Part shown: piece by piece, positions 41,973-50,506 of the stretch
Layout: every line of letters starts with the position of its first letter
Numbering within the stretch: the stretch's first letter is position 1
Notes under the pieces: model-generated
Database searches by the model: none
What the model saw: only the letters and a program-made list of their open reading frames with translations
What the model was told of the DNA's origin: nothing
Assembly: GCF_900580865.1 (NCBI RefSeq)
Contig: NZ_UTBZ01000164.1
Span: 248,001 to 312,000 of the forward strand
From: Pseudomonas viridiflava
GTDB taxonomy: Bacteria > Pseudomonadota > Gammaproteobacteria > Pseudomonadales > Pseudomonadaceae
Length of the DNA stretch: 64,000 bases
Direction of reading: 5' to 3'
Made by a program: the position numbers and the translations under genes

Positions 41973-42671
41973 ATGAAACGCAGCAAATACGTTCAGTTGT
42001 CCCTTGCCGCTTCGGTGGCCATGGCCATTTCCGGCCAGGCGACAGCCGCGGATCAACCACGCAATTTCCAGAATGTGGAACAGTGTGTCGATGCCGAAGT
42101 GGCCGCCGATGTCTGCTCCAACGCCTACGTCGCCGCCCTGACCGAACACCGGCGCATTGCCCCCGCGTACGACAACAAGGCCAAGTGCGACGCGGACTTT
42201 GCCCCTGACTGGTGCCAGAAGAACTCCGACGGCCGCTTCGTGCCGAAACTCGGCGGCTTCAAAGTGCCGAAAGACGGTGAGCCGGCGCAGAACCTCGACG
42301 CCATCGCCAATGCCCAGATGCCCGCCGGTAATGCCACTGCGCAGAATGTGCAGAGCACTTCGCACGTCTCCAGCGGTGGTGGCGGCGGTGGCGGCAACGG
42401 TTGGCTGACCGGTTGGCTGATCGGCAACGCCATGAGCAACAACGCCGAGCGCACGGTTTACCGCGATCGCGAAACGCGCCAGCCGTACAACACCTCGACG
42501 CAGTACCGCAGAGCCGAAACCACGACGCGCAGCCAGACGGATTACGAAAGCAGCAAAAGCAAACCGGTCAACGTCGCCTCGTCAACGTCACGCGGCGGCT
42601 TCGGCAGCCAATCCAGTGCCCGTAGCGGTTGGGGTGGCTGGGGCAGCAGTTCCGGTCGTTCGAGCAGCTGA
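41973..42671 (+). CDS. yjfM: DUF1190 exported protein, YjfM/YgiB-like
   Basis: The 232-residue protein has an N-terminal export signal (MKRSKYVQLSLAASVAMAISGQATAA). DUF1190 follows, with a conserved Cys-containing pattern (VEQCVDAEVAADVCSNAY, YDNKAKCDADFAPDWCQKNSDGRFVP). The rest is low complexity: a Gly run near residues 130-137, SNNAERTVYRDRETRQPYNT, and a Ser/Gly-rich tail. It lacks a clear lipobox, so it is probably periplasmic or surface-associated. It ends 2 nt before the ATP-grasp gene, which is also the neighbour in the YgiB-YgiC type pair. Confidence 0.87.
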   Translation: MKRSKYVQLSLAASVAMAISGQATAADQPRNFQNVEQCVDAEVAADVCSNAYVAALTEHRRIAPAYDNKAKCDADFAPDWCQKNSDGRFVPKLGGFKVPKDGEPAQNLDAIANAQMPAGNATAQNVQSTSHVSSGGGGGGGNGWLTGWLIGNAMSNNAERTVYRDRETRQPYNTSTQYRRAETTTRSQTDYESSKSKPVNVASSTSRGGFGSQSSARSGWGGWGSSSGRSSS

Positions 42672-42673
42672 CG

Positions 42674-43828
42674 ATGAAGAAGATCCTCTGCGCCGAGCGG
42701 CCTGACTGGAAACAGACTGCCGAAAGCCTCGGCTTCATGTTCCACACCATCGATGACGAGCCATACTGGGACGAAAGCGCGTACTACCAGTTCACGCTCG
42801 CGCAAATCGAAAACGATCTCGAGGACCCGACCACCGAACTGCATGAGATGTGCATGGACCTGGTCGACCGCGTGGTGCACAGCGAAGAACTGCTGGATCG
42901 CCTGAGCATTCCGGCGCCGTACTACGACATGATCCGCACGTCCTGGCTGGAAGGTCATCCGCATCTGTACGGGCGCATGGACTTTTCCTACAGCGGCAAC
43001 GGCCCGGCGAAACTGCTTGAGCTCAACTACGACACGCCGACCAGCCTTTACGAGGCGGCGGCGTTCCAGTGGGGCTGGCTGGAACAATGCATCGAGCGCG
43101 GCACGCTGCCGCGTCATGCCGACCAGTTCAACAGCATCGACACCCAGCTGCATCGGGCCTTCGCCGAATTACAGTTGAAGCGACCGTTCTACTTCGCTTC
43201 GATGAAGGATTCGGTCGAAGACAAGGGCACCACGGACTATCTGCGGCTGATCGCCGAGAAGGTCGGCATCGAATCGCGGCACATCGATATCGAAGACATC
43301 GGTTTGACGGCTGAAGGTCGTTTTGTCGATCTGGAAGATCGCTGGATTCCGCACCTGTTCAAGCTGCATGCATGGGAGTTCATCTTCCACGAGCCGTTCG
43401 GCGCCGCGATTGCCGAGTGCGATACACAGTTTTTCGAACCGGCGTGGAAGGCGATCCTGTCGAACAAGGGTGCACTGCCGTTGTTGTGGGAGATGCACAA
43501 GGGCCATCCGAATCTGCTGGCGGCGCATCTTGATCCGAATCCGGCCAGCGCTGTGCCCAAGGGCTGGGTACGCAAGCCGTTTTTCTCCCGGGAAGGCGCC
43601 AACATTGAACTGCAAACCGCTGACGGTCTGATCGTCAAAGAGGACGGGCCCTACACGGATGCGCCGTTCATCCTGCAGGAGTTTGCACCGCTGCCGAAGT
43701 TTGGCGACAGCTACACGCTGATTGGCTCCTGGGTCATTGGCGATCAGGCTGCAGGGATTGGGGTGCGGGAAGACAACAGCCTTATCACTAAAGACTCCAG
43801 CCGTTTTCTGCCACATCTGATCATTTAA
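42674..43828 (+). CDS. yjfC: Glutathionylspermidine-synthase-like ATP-grasp protein, YjfC-like
   Basis: The 384-residue protein corresponds to the C-terminal synthetase half of GspSA: FSYSGNGPAKLLELNYDTPTSLYEAAAFQWGW, VEDKGTTDYLRLIAEKVGIE, FIFHEPFGAAIAE, LLPLLWEMHKGHPNLLAAHLD-type and LIVKEDGPYTDAPFILQEFAPLPKFG. The start at 42674 (MKKILCAERPDW) lies 2 nt after yjfM. Family chemistry would be ATP-driven amide-bond formation between a carboxylate (glutathione-like peptide) and an amine (polyamine-like). The real substrate of the YjfC/YgiC branch is not established. A terminator follows. Confidence 0.9.
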   Translation: MKKILCAERPDWKQTAESLGFMFHTIDDEPYWDESAYYQFTLAQIENDLEDPTTELHEMCMDLVDRVVHSEELLDRLSIPAPYYDMIRTSWLEGHPHLYGRMDFSYSGNGPAKLLELNYDTPTSLYEAAAFQWGWLEQCIERGTLPRHADQFNSIDTQLHRAFAELQLKRPFYFASMKDSVEDKGTTDYLRLIAEKVGIESRHIDIEDIGLTAEGRFVDLEDRWIPHLFKLHAWEFIFHEPFGAAIAECDTQFFEPAWKAILSNKGALPLLWEMHKGHPNLLAAHLDPNPASAVPKGWVRKPFFSREGANIELQTADGLIVKEDGPYTDAPFILQEFAPLPKFGDSYTLIGSWVIGDQAAGIGVREDNSLITKDSSRFLPHLII

Positions 43829-43842
43829 TAAAATCAGATCTG

Positions 43843-43877
43843 AAAAAGGTCCGTCGTGGTGAGCGATGGGCCTTTTT
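43843..43877 (+). terminator. Terminator of the yjf-like operon
   Basis: AAAAAGGTCCGTCG (43843-43856) pairs with CGATGGGCCTTTTT (43864-43877), with two G-U pairs in RNA and a 7-nt loop, ending in a U-run. Confidence 0.85.
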
Positions 43878-43950
43878 TGTGCTAAACCTTGTGCTTAAGA
43901 TAAGCTTGCGAGCAATCGTAAGTGAAATAAAACCATGGAAGGAGCGCTAC

Positions 43951-44571
43951 ATGGGCATTACCAGCTTTACCACTTCAAACGCCACAGAAATGTATCAAGA
44001 CGTATATATCCCACAACGTCTTGCTGCCTTGGAGATGTGTGTCATCGCTTGCTATTCTGTATTGAGCGACAAAGCGGACTCAACAACATTAAGCTTGAAC
44101 TTTGGTTCATCCTCACTTACCCAGCTAAACTCGAATACATTAACTCAGATTCTGATGGATGCGGGCTTGGTAGCAAACAGGACTCTACTTAACTTCATGG
44201 GCGTCAAGCTTGAAAATGGACAACTGAAAAATATAGATTATGCATTGAATATCGAGAGCTTTGGATTGACAAAAATACCTGTCGCTACAGCCACGCAAAT
44301 CTCACTACCGGAGATACCCGCTGTAAACATGGAAAAAATCTGGCTGAAAGCGCTTCGAACGGCAAGCCAGGCAAGCGCGCACTTTACTAAAGATGGCGCA
44401 CAAACCTTGATATGCGAGGTGGGGTTTGCATGCTTCGCCACATCAAAACTTGTCAGACAGCACTTTTATTCAGCAAAATCGCTGACGCCCCCTTCGTCGT
44501 TAATCCCTGCCAGTATGGAACCCAAGTTCGGAGGAGTTTGGGACGCGGTAGAACCACCACTAATGTGCTGA
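43951..44571 (+). CDS. AT-rich orphan gene, unknown function
   Basis: The ATG at 43951 follows a strong GGAAGGAG, giving 206 residues (MGITSFTTSNATEMYQDVYIP...). The gene is visibly richer in A/T than its neighbours and uses codons such as ATA, TTA and AGA that are rare around it. No signal peptide or clear membrane helix is present. It contains four cysteines in two regions (CVIAC near residue 28; CEVGFAC near 155). The C-terminus LIPASMEPKFGGVWDAVEPPLMC is Pro-rich. I do not recognise a family. The composition suggests horizontal acquisition. Confidence 0.75.
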   Translation: MGITSFTTSNATEMYQDVYIPQRLAALEMCVIACYSVLSDKADSTTLSLNFGSSSLTQLNSNTLTQILMDAGLVANRTLLNFMGVKLENGQLKNIDYALNIESFGLTKIPVATATQISLPEIPAVNMEKIWLKALRTASQASAHFTKDGAQTLICEVGFACFATSKLVRQHFYSAKSLTPPSSLIPASMEPKFGGVWDAVEPPLMC

Positions 44572-44807
44572 CTTAAACAACAAACTCGGATCAACTCTGC
44601 TCATGAAACACTTGGCACATAAGTGGGCCGAACAAAACATGCATGCAGCAAACGATTCAGCTGTTGCTATTAGAAACAAACCAGTCAGTTTCGGTATAAC
44701 AAACAATGTTTCCTGCAAAAACTGAATACGGCTTTTATCCAATTTAAGACGCCTTTCTTCGCGCTTCAATTGAACACAACCATAATGTCACCAATTAAAC
44801 AGACATT
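44572..44807. other. AT-rich non-coding stretch
   Basis: The low-GC composition of the orphan gene continues to the ssb terminator. I see no convincing gene, repeat or signal here; the only frames need TTG starts without a ribosome-binding site. Confidence 0.6.
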
Positions 44808-44839
44808 AAAAAAGCGAAGCCAAATCAATGGCTTCGCTT
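44808..44839 (-). terminator. Terminator of ssb
   Basis: On the minus strand AAGCGAAGCCA (44839-44829 complement) pairs with TGGCTTCGCTT (44822-44812 complement) around a 6-nt loop, followed by a T-run (plus-strand AAAAAA at 44808-44813). Confidence 0.88.
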
Positions 44840-44867
44840 CTAACGTTCACTCTGAAAAAACAGCAGA

Positions 44868-45392
44868 TCAGAACGGAATATCGTCATCAAAGCTGTCGAA
44901 ATCCGGAGCCGGTTGCGGTGCGGCCTGCTGTGGAGCCGGGGCCGAACGCTGCTGTGGAGCCGACTGCTGCGGGCGCGGAGCCTGCTGGCGTGGAGCCGGA
45001 GCCGACTGCTGGTAGTTGTTGCCACCGCCTTGTTGGTCGCCCTGTTGTGGACGGCCGCCGAGCAGTTGCATGGTGCCTTGCATGTCGACCACGATTTCGG
45101 TGGTGTAACGCTTGATACCGTCTTTTTCCCACTCGCGGGTCTGCAGCTTGCCTTCGATGTACACCTGCGAACCCTTGCGCAGGTATTCGCCGGCGATTTC
45201 GGCAACCTTGCCGAACATCGAAACACGGTGCCATTCGGTCTTCTCGACCTTCTGACCGGTTTGCTTGTCAGTCCACTGTTCGCTGGTGGCCAGACTCAGG
45301 TTGGTCACGGCGTTACCGTTAGGCAGGTAGCGAACTTCGGGATCCTGGCCGCAAGTGCCGACCAATATGACTTTGTTAACCCCACGGGCCAT
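44868..45392 (-). CDS. ssb: Single-stranded DNA-binding protein
   Basis: Coats single-stranded DNA in replication, recombination and repair. The 174-residue protein has the OB-fold (MARGVNKVILVGTCGQDPEVRYLPNGNAVTNLSLATSE ... YIEGKLQTREWEKDG), a Gln/Pro/Ala-rich flexible linker (~residues 115-160) and the acidic partner-binding tip DFDSFDDDIPF. It lies 9 nt downstream of the MFS gene, and the run is divergent from uvrA, an order shared with P. aeruginosa. Confidence 0.97.
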   Translation of the reverse strand: MARGVNKVILVGTCGQDPEVRYLPNGNAVTNLSLATSEQWTDKQTGQKVEKTEWHRVSMFGKVAEIAGEYLRKGSQVYIEGKLQTREWEKDGIKRYTTEIVVDMQGTMQLLGGRPQQGDQQGGGNNYQQSAPAPRQQAPRPQQSAPQQRSAPAPQQAAPQPAPDFDSFDDDIPF

Positions 45393-45401
45393 AACGTTCT
45401 C

Positions 45402-46799
45402 CTAGGCTTCGCAAGCAGCCCCGGCCGGGTTGTTCACCAGGCGTTCGAGGGTGTCGCGATCCACTAATTCTTTGTCCAGTTTGATGTAAACAGCCGCTTC
45501 GTCAGCGACTATCACTGCATCGGTTACCCCTACGAGGGCCTTGAGGCGCTCGACCAGACCCGCTTCGCGGATCGCTTCGGGCGACAACGGCAAGCGCAGG
45601 CTCGTCACGTAGGGAGGTTCACGCATGGTAACAGCAAAGGCCAACCAAAGTGCAGCCAGCCCGGCACATCCAAGGAACACAACCGACAGACCGCCATGCT
45701 GAAACAGCCAGCCGCCGAGTATCCCGCCGAGTGCCGAACCGAGGAACTGGCTGGTGGAATACACGCCCATGGCCGTGCCCTTCCCGCCCGCCGGTGAAAC
45801 TTTGCTGATCAGCGACGGCAATGAAGCCTCCAGCAGATTGAACGCGGTGAAGAACACCACCGTACCAATCACCAGAGCGCGCAGGCTGTCGCCGAACTGC
45901 CAGAAGAATAGCTCAGTCAGCATCAGCGTCAGGACGGCGCCAAGTAAAACTCGTTTCATTTTGCGTTTCTTCTCGCCGTAGATGATGAACGGGATCATGG
46001 CAAAGAACGAAATCAGCAACGCGGTAAGGTAGACCCACCAGTGCTGCTCCTTGGGCAAACCGGCTTTTTCCACCAGCGCCAGGGGCAAGGCGACGAAGCT
46101 CGACATCAGCATCGCGTGCAACACAAAGATACCTAAATCGAGGCGCAGCAAGTCTGGATGCTTGAGCGTCGGCATCAACGCCTGACGCGCCACGCCGGAT
46201 TCACGATGCTGCAACGGCCCGGTGGAACGCGGCACCATGAACATGATGATGGCGATACCGACCAGTGCCATGGCACCGGTGGCGAGGAACAGTCCGGACA
46301 GACCGAAAGCCCGGGTCAGCAAAGGCCCGACAACCATGGCCACGGCAAACGACAAACCGATGGTCATGCCGATCATGGCCATCGCCTTGGTGCGATGTTG
46401 TTCGCGGGTCAGGTCGGAAAGCAGCGCCATGACCGCAGCGGAAATAGCCCCGGCACCTTGCAGGATCCGCCCGGCGATGACGCCCCAGATCGAGTCGGCC
46501 TGAGACGCCAGCACACTGCCGAGGGCAAAGACGATCAGCCCGAGGTAAATCACCGGACGACGGCCAATGCGGTCGGAAATGATCCCGAACGGAATCTGGA
46601 AAATCGCCTGGGTCAGGCCGTAAGCGCCGATAGCCAAGCCGATCAGGGCCGGGGTCGCGCCTGCCAGGTCCATGCCGTAGGTCGCCAGTACCGGCAACAC
46701 CATGAACATGCCAAGCATACGGAAGGCGAACACCAGGGCCAGACCGCTCGCCGCGCGGGTCTCGCTGCCACTCATGCGTTCGCTGTGGGGATCGTGCAT
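45402..46799 (-). CDS. Major facilitator superfamily transporter
   Basis: The 465-residue protein has 12 membrane helices in two halves. The MFS loop motif appears as FGIISDRIGRRPVIYLGL after helix 2. Unusually for a plain MFS protein, the C-terminal ~75 residues form a soluble tail (SLRLPLSPEAIREAGLVERLKALVGVTDAVIVADEAAVYIKLDKELVDRDTLERLV) resembling a heavy-metal-associated (ferredoxin-like) fold without Cys. The substrate is unknown. The start at 46799 could alternatively be 46775. It is conserved between ssb and uvrA in pseudomonads. Confidence 0.9.
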   Translation of the reverse strand: MHDPHSERMSGSETRAASGLALVFAFRMLGMFMVLPVLATYGMDLAGATPALIGLAIGAYGLTQAIFQIPFGIISDRIGRRPVIYLGLIVFALGSVLASQADSIWGVIAGRILQGAGAISAAVMALLSDLTREQHRTKAMAMIGMTIGLSFAVAMVVGPLLTRAFGLSGLFLATGAMALVGIAIIMFMVPRSTGPLQHRESGVARQALMPTLKHPDLLRLDLGIFVLHAMLMSSFVALPLALVEKAGLPKEQHWWVYLTALLISFFAMIPFIIYGEKKRKMKRVLLGAVLTLMLTELFFWQFGDSLRALVIGTVVFFTAFNLLEASLPSLISKVSPAGGKGTAMGVYSTSQFLGSALGGILGGWLFQHGGLSVVFLGCAGLAALWLAFAVTMREPPYVTSLRLPLSPEAIREAGLVERLKALVGVTDAVIVADEAAVYIKLDKELVDRDTLERLVNNPAGAACEA

Positions 46800-46990
46800 G
46801 GAAAAACCTCGTGTGAACCGGCGGCGATTCTACCAGTCCCATCGAAAGACGGGGTATATCGCGACGCTATGACGCGTATAGATGAAACTCTCTTCATGTA
46901 AGGCAAAAAGCCCTTTGCTTGATAGTGTGCATCCATCCAGTATTTGCCCGTATACTCCTACGTTTTCGACGCCCGCCGAGCGAGGCCACT

Positions 46991-49825
46991 TTGGACAAGA
47001 TCCTGATACGTGGGGCCCGTACCCACAACCTGAAGAACATCGACCTGACCCTGCCACGGGACAAACTGATCGTCATCACCGGCCTGTCCGGATCCGGCAA
47101 GTCGTCCCTGGCCTTCGATACGCTGTACGCCGAAGGTCAGCGCCGCTATGTCGAATCGCTGTCGGCCTACGCCCGTCAGTTCCTGTCGATGATGGAAAAA
47201 CCCGACGTCGACACCATCGAAGGCCTGTCGCCGGCAATCTCCATCGAACAGAAGTCGACCTCGCACAACCCGCGTTCCACGGTCGGCACCATCACTGAAA
47301 TCTACGACTACCTGCGTTTGCTCTATGCACGCGTCGGTACACCACGCTGCCCGGATCACGATATTCCGCTGGAAGCGCAGACCGTCAGCCAAATGGTCGA
47401 CCTGGTGCTGGCGCAGCCTGAAGGCAGCAAACTGATGTTGCTGGCCCCGGTGATCCGCGAGCGTAAAGGTGAACACCTTTCGGTTTTCGAAGAACTGCGC
47501 GCCCAAGGTTTCGTTCGCGCTCGGGTCAATGGCCGGATCTGCGAGCTCGACGAGCTGCCGAAACTGGATAAACAGAAGAAGCATTCGATTGACGTGATCG
47601 TCGACCGCTTCAAGGTCCGCGCCGATTTGCAGCAACGCCTGGCCGAGTCCTTCGAGACGGCGCTGAAACTGGCGGACGGCATTGCACTGGTCGCGCCGAT
47701 GGACGATGAGCCGGGTGAAGAGATGATCTTCTCCGCGCGCTTTGCCTGCCCGATCTGCGGCCATGCCATCAGTGAGCTGGAGCCGAAACTGTTTTCCTTC
47801 AACAACCCGGCCGGCGCCTGCCCGACTTGCGATGGTCTGGGGGTCAAGCAGTTCTTCGACATCAAGCGACTGGTTAACGGCGAGTTGACGCTGGCTGAAG
47901 GTGCGATTCGCGGCTGGGACCGGCGCAACGTCTATTACTTCCAGATGCTCGGTTCACTGGCCTCGCACTACGGTTTCAGTCTGGAAGTGCCGTTCAACGA
48001 ACTGCCGGCCGATCAGCAGAAATCCATCCTGCACGGCAGCGGCTCGCAAAACGTCGACTTTAAATACCTGAACGACCGTGGCGATATCGTCAAACGTTCG
48101 CACCCGTTCGAAGGCATCGTGCCGAACCTCGAGCGTCGCTACCGCGAGACCGAGTCGGCAAGCGTTCGCGAAGAGCTGGCCAAGTTTCTCAGCACCCAAT
48201 CGTGCCCGGATTGTCGTGGTACGCGTTTGCGTCGTGAAGCGCGACATGTGTGGGTCGGCGAGAAGACTTTGCCAGCGGTGACCAACCTGCCGATCGGCGA
48301 TGCTTGCGAGTACTTCGGCGAGCTGAAGATGACCGGCCGCCGCGGCGAGATCGCTGACAAGATCCTCAAGGAGATTCGCGAGCGTCTGCAGTTCCTCGTC
48401 AACGTCGGTCTCGACTATCTGTCGCTGGATCGCAGCGCTGACACGCTGTCTGGTGGCGAGGCGCAACGAATTCGTCTGGCCAGCCAGATCGGCGCGGGCC
48501 TGGTGGGTGTTCTGTACATCCTCGACGAACCGTCCATTGGCTTGCACCAGCGTGACAACGATCGATTGCTTGGCACGCTCAAGCATTTGCGCGATATCGG
48601 CAACACGGTGATTGTGGTCGAGCACGACGAAGACGCGATTCGCCTGGCCGACTATGTGGTGGACATCGGCCCGGGTGCCGGTGTGCATGGCGGGCAGATC
48701 GTCGCCGAAGGTACCCCAGCCGAAGTCATGGCGCACCCGGATTCCCTGACCGGCAAATACCTGTCGGGCCGCGTGAAGATTGAAGTGCCGGCCAAACGTA
48801 CGCCGCGCAACAAGAAGCTTAATCTGTCGCTCAAAGGCGCCCGTGGCAACAATCTGCGCAATGTCGACCTGGACATCCCGATTGGCTTGCTGACGTGCGT
48901 CACCGGCGTGTCCGGCTCGGGCAAATCGACACTGATCAACAACACGCTGTTCCCGCTGAGCGCCACGGCCCTCAACGGTGCGACCACCCTGGAAGCGGCA
49001 GCACATGACAGCATCAAAGGTCTGGAGCATCTCGACAAAGTCGTCGATATCGACCAGAGCCCGATTGGCCGCACCCCGCGCTCCAACCCGGCGACGTATA
49101 CCGGGTTGTTCACACCGATTCGCGAGCTGTTCGCCGGCGTGCCCGAGTCTCGCTCCCGCGGCTACGGCCCGGGGCGTTTCTCGTTCAACGTCAAGGGCGG
49201 TCGTTGCGAAGCCTGTCAGGGCGATGGCCTGATCAAGGTAGAAATGCATTTTCTCCCGGACATCTACGTGCCGTGCGATGCGTGCAAGAGCAAGCGCTAC
49301 AACCGCGAAACCCTTGAAATCAAATACAAGGGCAAGAGCATCCACGAAACCCTCGAAATGACCATCGAGGAAGCCCGGGTGTTCTTCGACGCGGTACCGG
49401 CGCTGGCGCGCAAGCTGCAAACATTGATGGATGTCGGTCTGTCGTACATCAAGCTCGGGCAGTCAGCGACGACGTTGTCCGGTGGTGAAGCGCAGCGGGT
49501 CAAGCTGTCGCGGGAACTGTCCAAGCGTGATACCGGCAAGACCCTGTACATCCTCGATGAGCCGACCACCGGTTTGCACTTCGCAGATATTCAGCAGCTG
49601 CTCGATGTATTGCATCGTCTGCGCGACCACGGCAACACGGTGGTGGTGATCGAACACAACCTCGACGTGATCAAGACGGCCGACTGGCTGGTCGATCTCG
49701 GGCCGGAGGGCGGATCCAAAGGTGGCCAGATCATTGCCACCGGCACGCCTGAGGATGTGGCCGAGATGAAGCAATCTCACACCGGTCATTACCTCAAGCC
49801 ATTGCTGATCCGTGATCGGGCTTAA
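46991..49825 (+). CDS. uvrA: Excinuclease ABC subunit A
   Basis: Damage-recognition ATPase of nucleotide excision repair; a UvrA dimer loads UvrB on DNA. A TTG start at 46991 is proposed because MDKILIRGARTHNLKNIDL is the universal UvrA N-terminus, giving 944 residues; the ATG at 46919 would add 24 foreign residues. There are two ABC modules: Walker A GLSGSGKS (31-38) and GVSGSGKST, signatures LSGGEAQRI and LSGGEAQRV. Zinc modules are CPICGHAISELEPK...CPTC and CEACQGDGLIKVEM...CDACKSKRY. No convincing LexA box was found upstream. Confidence 0.97.
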   Translation: MDKILIRGARTHNLKNIDLTLPRDKLIVITGLSGSGKSSLAFDTLYAEGQRRYVESLSAYARQFLSMMEKPDVDTIEGLSPAISIEQKSTSHNPRSTVGTITEIYDYLRLLYARVGTPRCPDHDIPLEAQTVSQMVDLVLAQPEGSKLMLLAPVIRERKGEHLSVFEELRAQGFVRARVNGRICELDELPKLDKQKKHSIDVIVDRFKVRADLQQRLAESFETALKLADGIALVAPMDDEPGEEMIFSARFACPICGHAISELEPKLFSFNNPAGACPTCDGLGVKQFFDIKRLVNGELTLAEGAIRGWDRRNVYYFQMLGSLASHYGFSLEVPFNELPADQQKSILHGSGSQNVDFKYLNDRGDIVKRSHPFEGIVPNLERRYRETESASVREELAKFLSTQSCPDCRGTRLRREARHVWVGEKTLPAVTNLPIGDACEYFGELKMTGRRGEIADKILKEIRERLQFLVNVGLDYLSLDRSADTLSGGEAQRIRLASQIGAGLVGVLYILDEPSIGLHQRDNDRLLGTLKHLRDIGNTVIVVEHDEDAIRLADYVVDIGPGAGVHGGQIVAEGTPAEVMAHPDSLTGKYLSGRVKIEVPAKRTPRNKKLNLSLKGARGNNLRNVDLDIPIGLLTCVTGVSGSGKSTLINNTLFPLSATALNGATTLEAAAHDSIKGLEHLDKVVDIDQSPIGRTPRSNPATYTGLFTPIRELFAGVPESRSRGYGPGRFSFNVKGGRCEACQGDGLIKVEMHFLPDIYVPCDACKSKRYNRETLEIKYKGKSIHETLEMTIEEARVFFDAVPALARKLQTLMDVGLSYIKLGQSATTLSGGEAQRVKLSRELSKRDTGKTLYILDEPTTGLHFADIQQLLDVLHRLRDHGNTVVVIEHNLDVIKTADWLVDLGPEGGSKGGQIIATGTPEDVAEMKQSHTGHYLKPLLIRDRA

Positions 49826-49837
49826 ACGCCAGGCATG

Positions 49838-49876
49838 AAAAAGCCCCTGTCACTTCAACAGTGACAGGGGCTTTTT
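49838..49876. terminator. Bidirectional terminator between uvrA and ftnA
   Basis: AAAAAGCCCCTGTCACT (49838-49854) and AGTGACAGGGGCTTTTT (49860-49876) form a perfect 17-bp stem with a 5-nt loop. A-runs and U-runs on both sides let it stop the convergent uvrA and ftnA transcripts. Confidence 0.95.
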
Positions 49877-49889
49877 ATATCTTCTGCAA

Positions 49890-50357
49890 TCAGGACGCGT
49901 GGGATTGCAGGTAGTTCTCGAGACCGATCAGCTTGATCAGGCCCAACTGCTTTTCCAGCCAGTAGGTGTGATCTTCTTCGGTGTCGTTGAGCTGAACCCG
50001 CAGGATCTCGCGGCTGACATAATCTTTGTGCTGCTCGCAGAGTTCGATGCCTTTGCACAGAGCGGCGCGGACTTTGTACTCCAGGCGCAGATCCGCTTCG
50101 AGCATCGAAGGCACCGTGGTGCCGACATCCAGATCATCCGGACGCATGCGCGGCGTGCCTTCGAGCATCAGAATCCGGCGCATCAACGCATCAGCGTGGC
50201 CAGCTTCTTCTTCCATCTCGTGGTTGATTCGCTCGTAGAGCTTGGTGAACCCCCAGTCCTCATACATCCGCGAATGAACGAAATATTGATCACGCGCGGC
50301 CAGTTCGCCGGTCAGCAACGTGTTGAGGTAATCGATTACGTCTGGGTGGCCTTGCAT
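49890..50357 (-). CDS. ftnA: Bacterial ferritin FtnA (often labelled bacterioferritin A)
   Basis: Stores iron in a 24-subunit shell. The start at 50357 (MQGHPDVIDYLNTLLTGELAARDQYF) gives 155 residues. Diiron ligands are visible: E18, E51 and H54 region (EMEEEAGHAD), and a later ENDTEEDH-type motif (LNDTEEDHTYW). Aligned with BfrB, the heme-ligating Met52 is replaced by Ala52, so a heme-binding role is unlikely and the protein fits P. aeruginosa FtnA/BfrA. It lies directly downstream of katA; in P. aeruginosa this protein supports KatA activity, presumably by supplying iron. Confidence 0.93.
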   Translation of the reverse strand: MQGHPDVIDYLNTLLTGELAARDQYFVHSRMYEDWGFTKLYERINHEMEEEAGHADALMRRILMLEGTPRMRPDDLDVGTTVPSMLEADLRLEYKVRAALCKGIELCEQHKDYVSREILRVQLNDTEEDHTYWLEKQLGLIKLIGLENYLQSHAS

Positions 50358-50470
50358 CGCCCTACATCTCCCTACTTGAAAGTCTGTAGTTTGAACCAAC
50401 ATGACTGGAAGGTCACCCGTTTCACGCAATAAAAGCGAAGATATTCTGAGAAAAGCAGCCTAAATAACGC

Positions 50471-50495
50471 AAAAACCGCCCAAATGCGGGCGGTT
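50471..50495 (-). terminator. Terminator of katA
   Basis: AACCGCCC (50474-50481) pairs with GGGCGGTT (50488-50495); on the minus strand the stem is followed by TTTTT (plus-strand AAAAA at 50471-50475). Confidence 0.88.
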
Positions 50496-50506
50496 CTGCT
50501 TCTCGT

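Noticed and set aside
44560..44769. 69-codon minus-strand frame after the orphan gene
   Set aside because: It needs a TTG start without a ribosome-binding site and overlaps the 3' end of the orphan gene; no supporting similarity was recognised.
46925..46960. LexA (SOS) box upstream of uvrA
   Set aside because: The CAGTATTTGCCCGTATACTC region lacks the CTGT...ACAG outer arms needed for a LexA site, so it is not reported.
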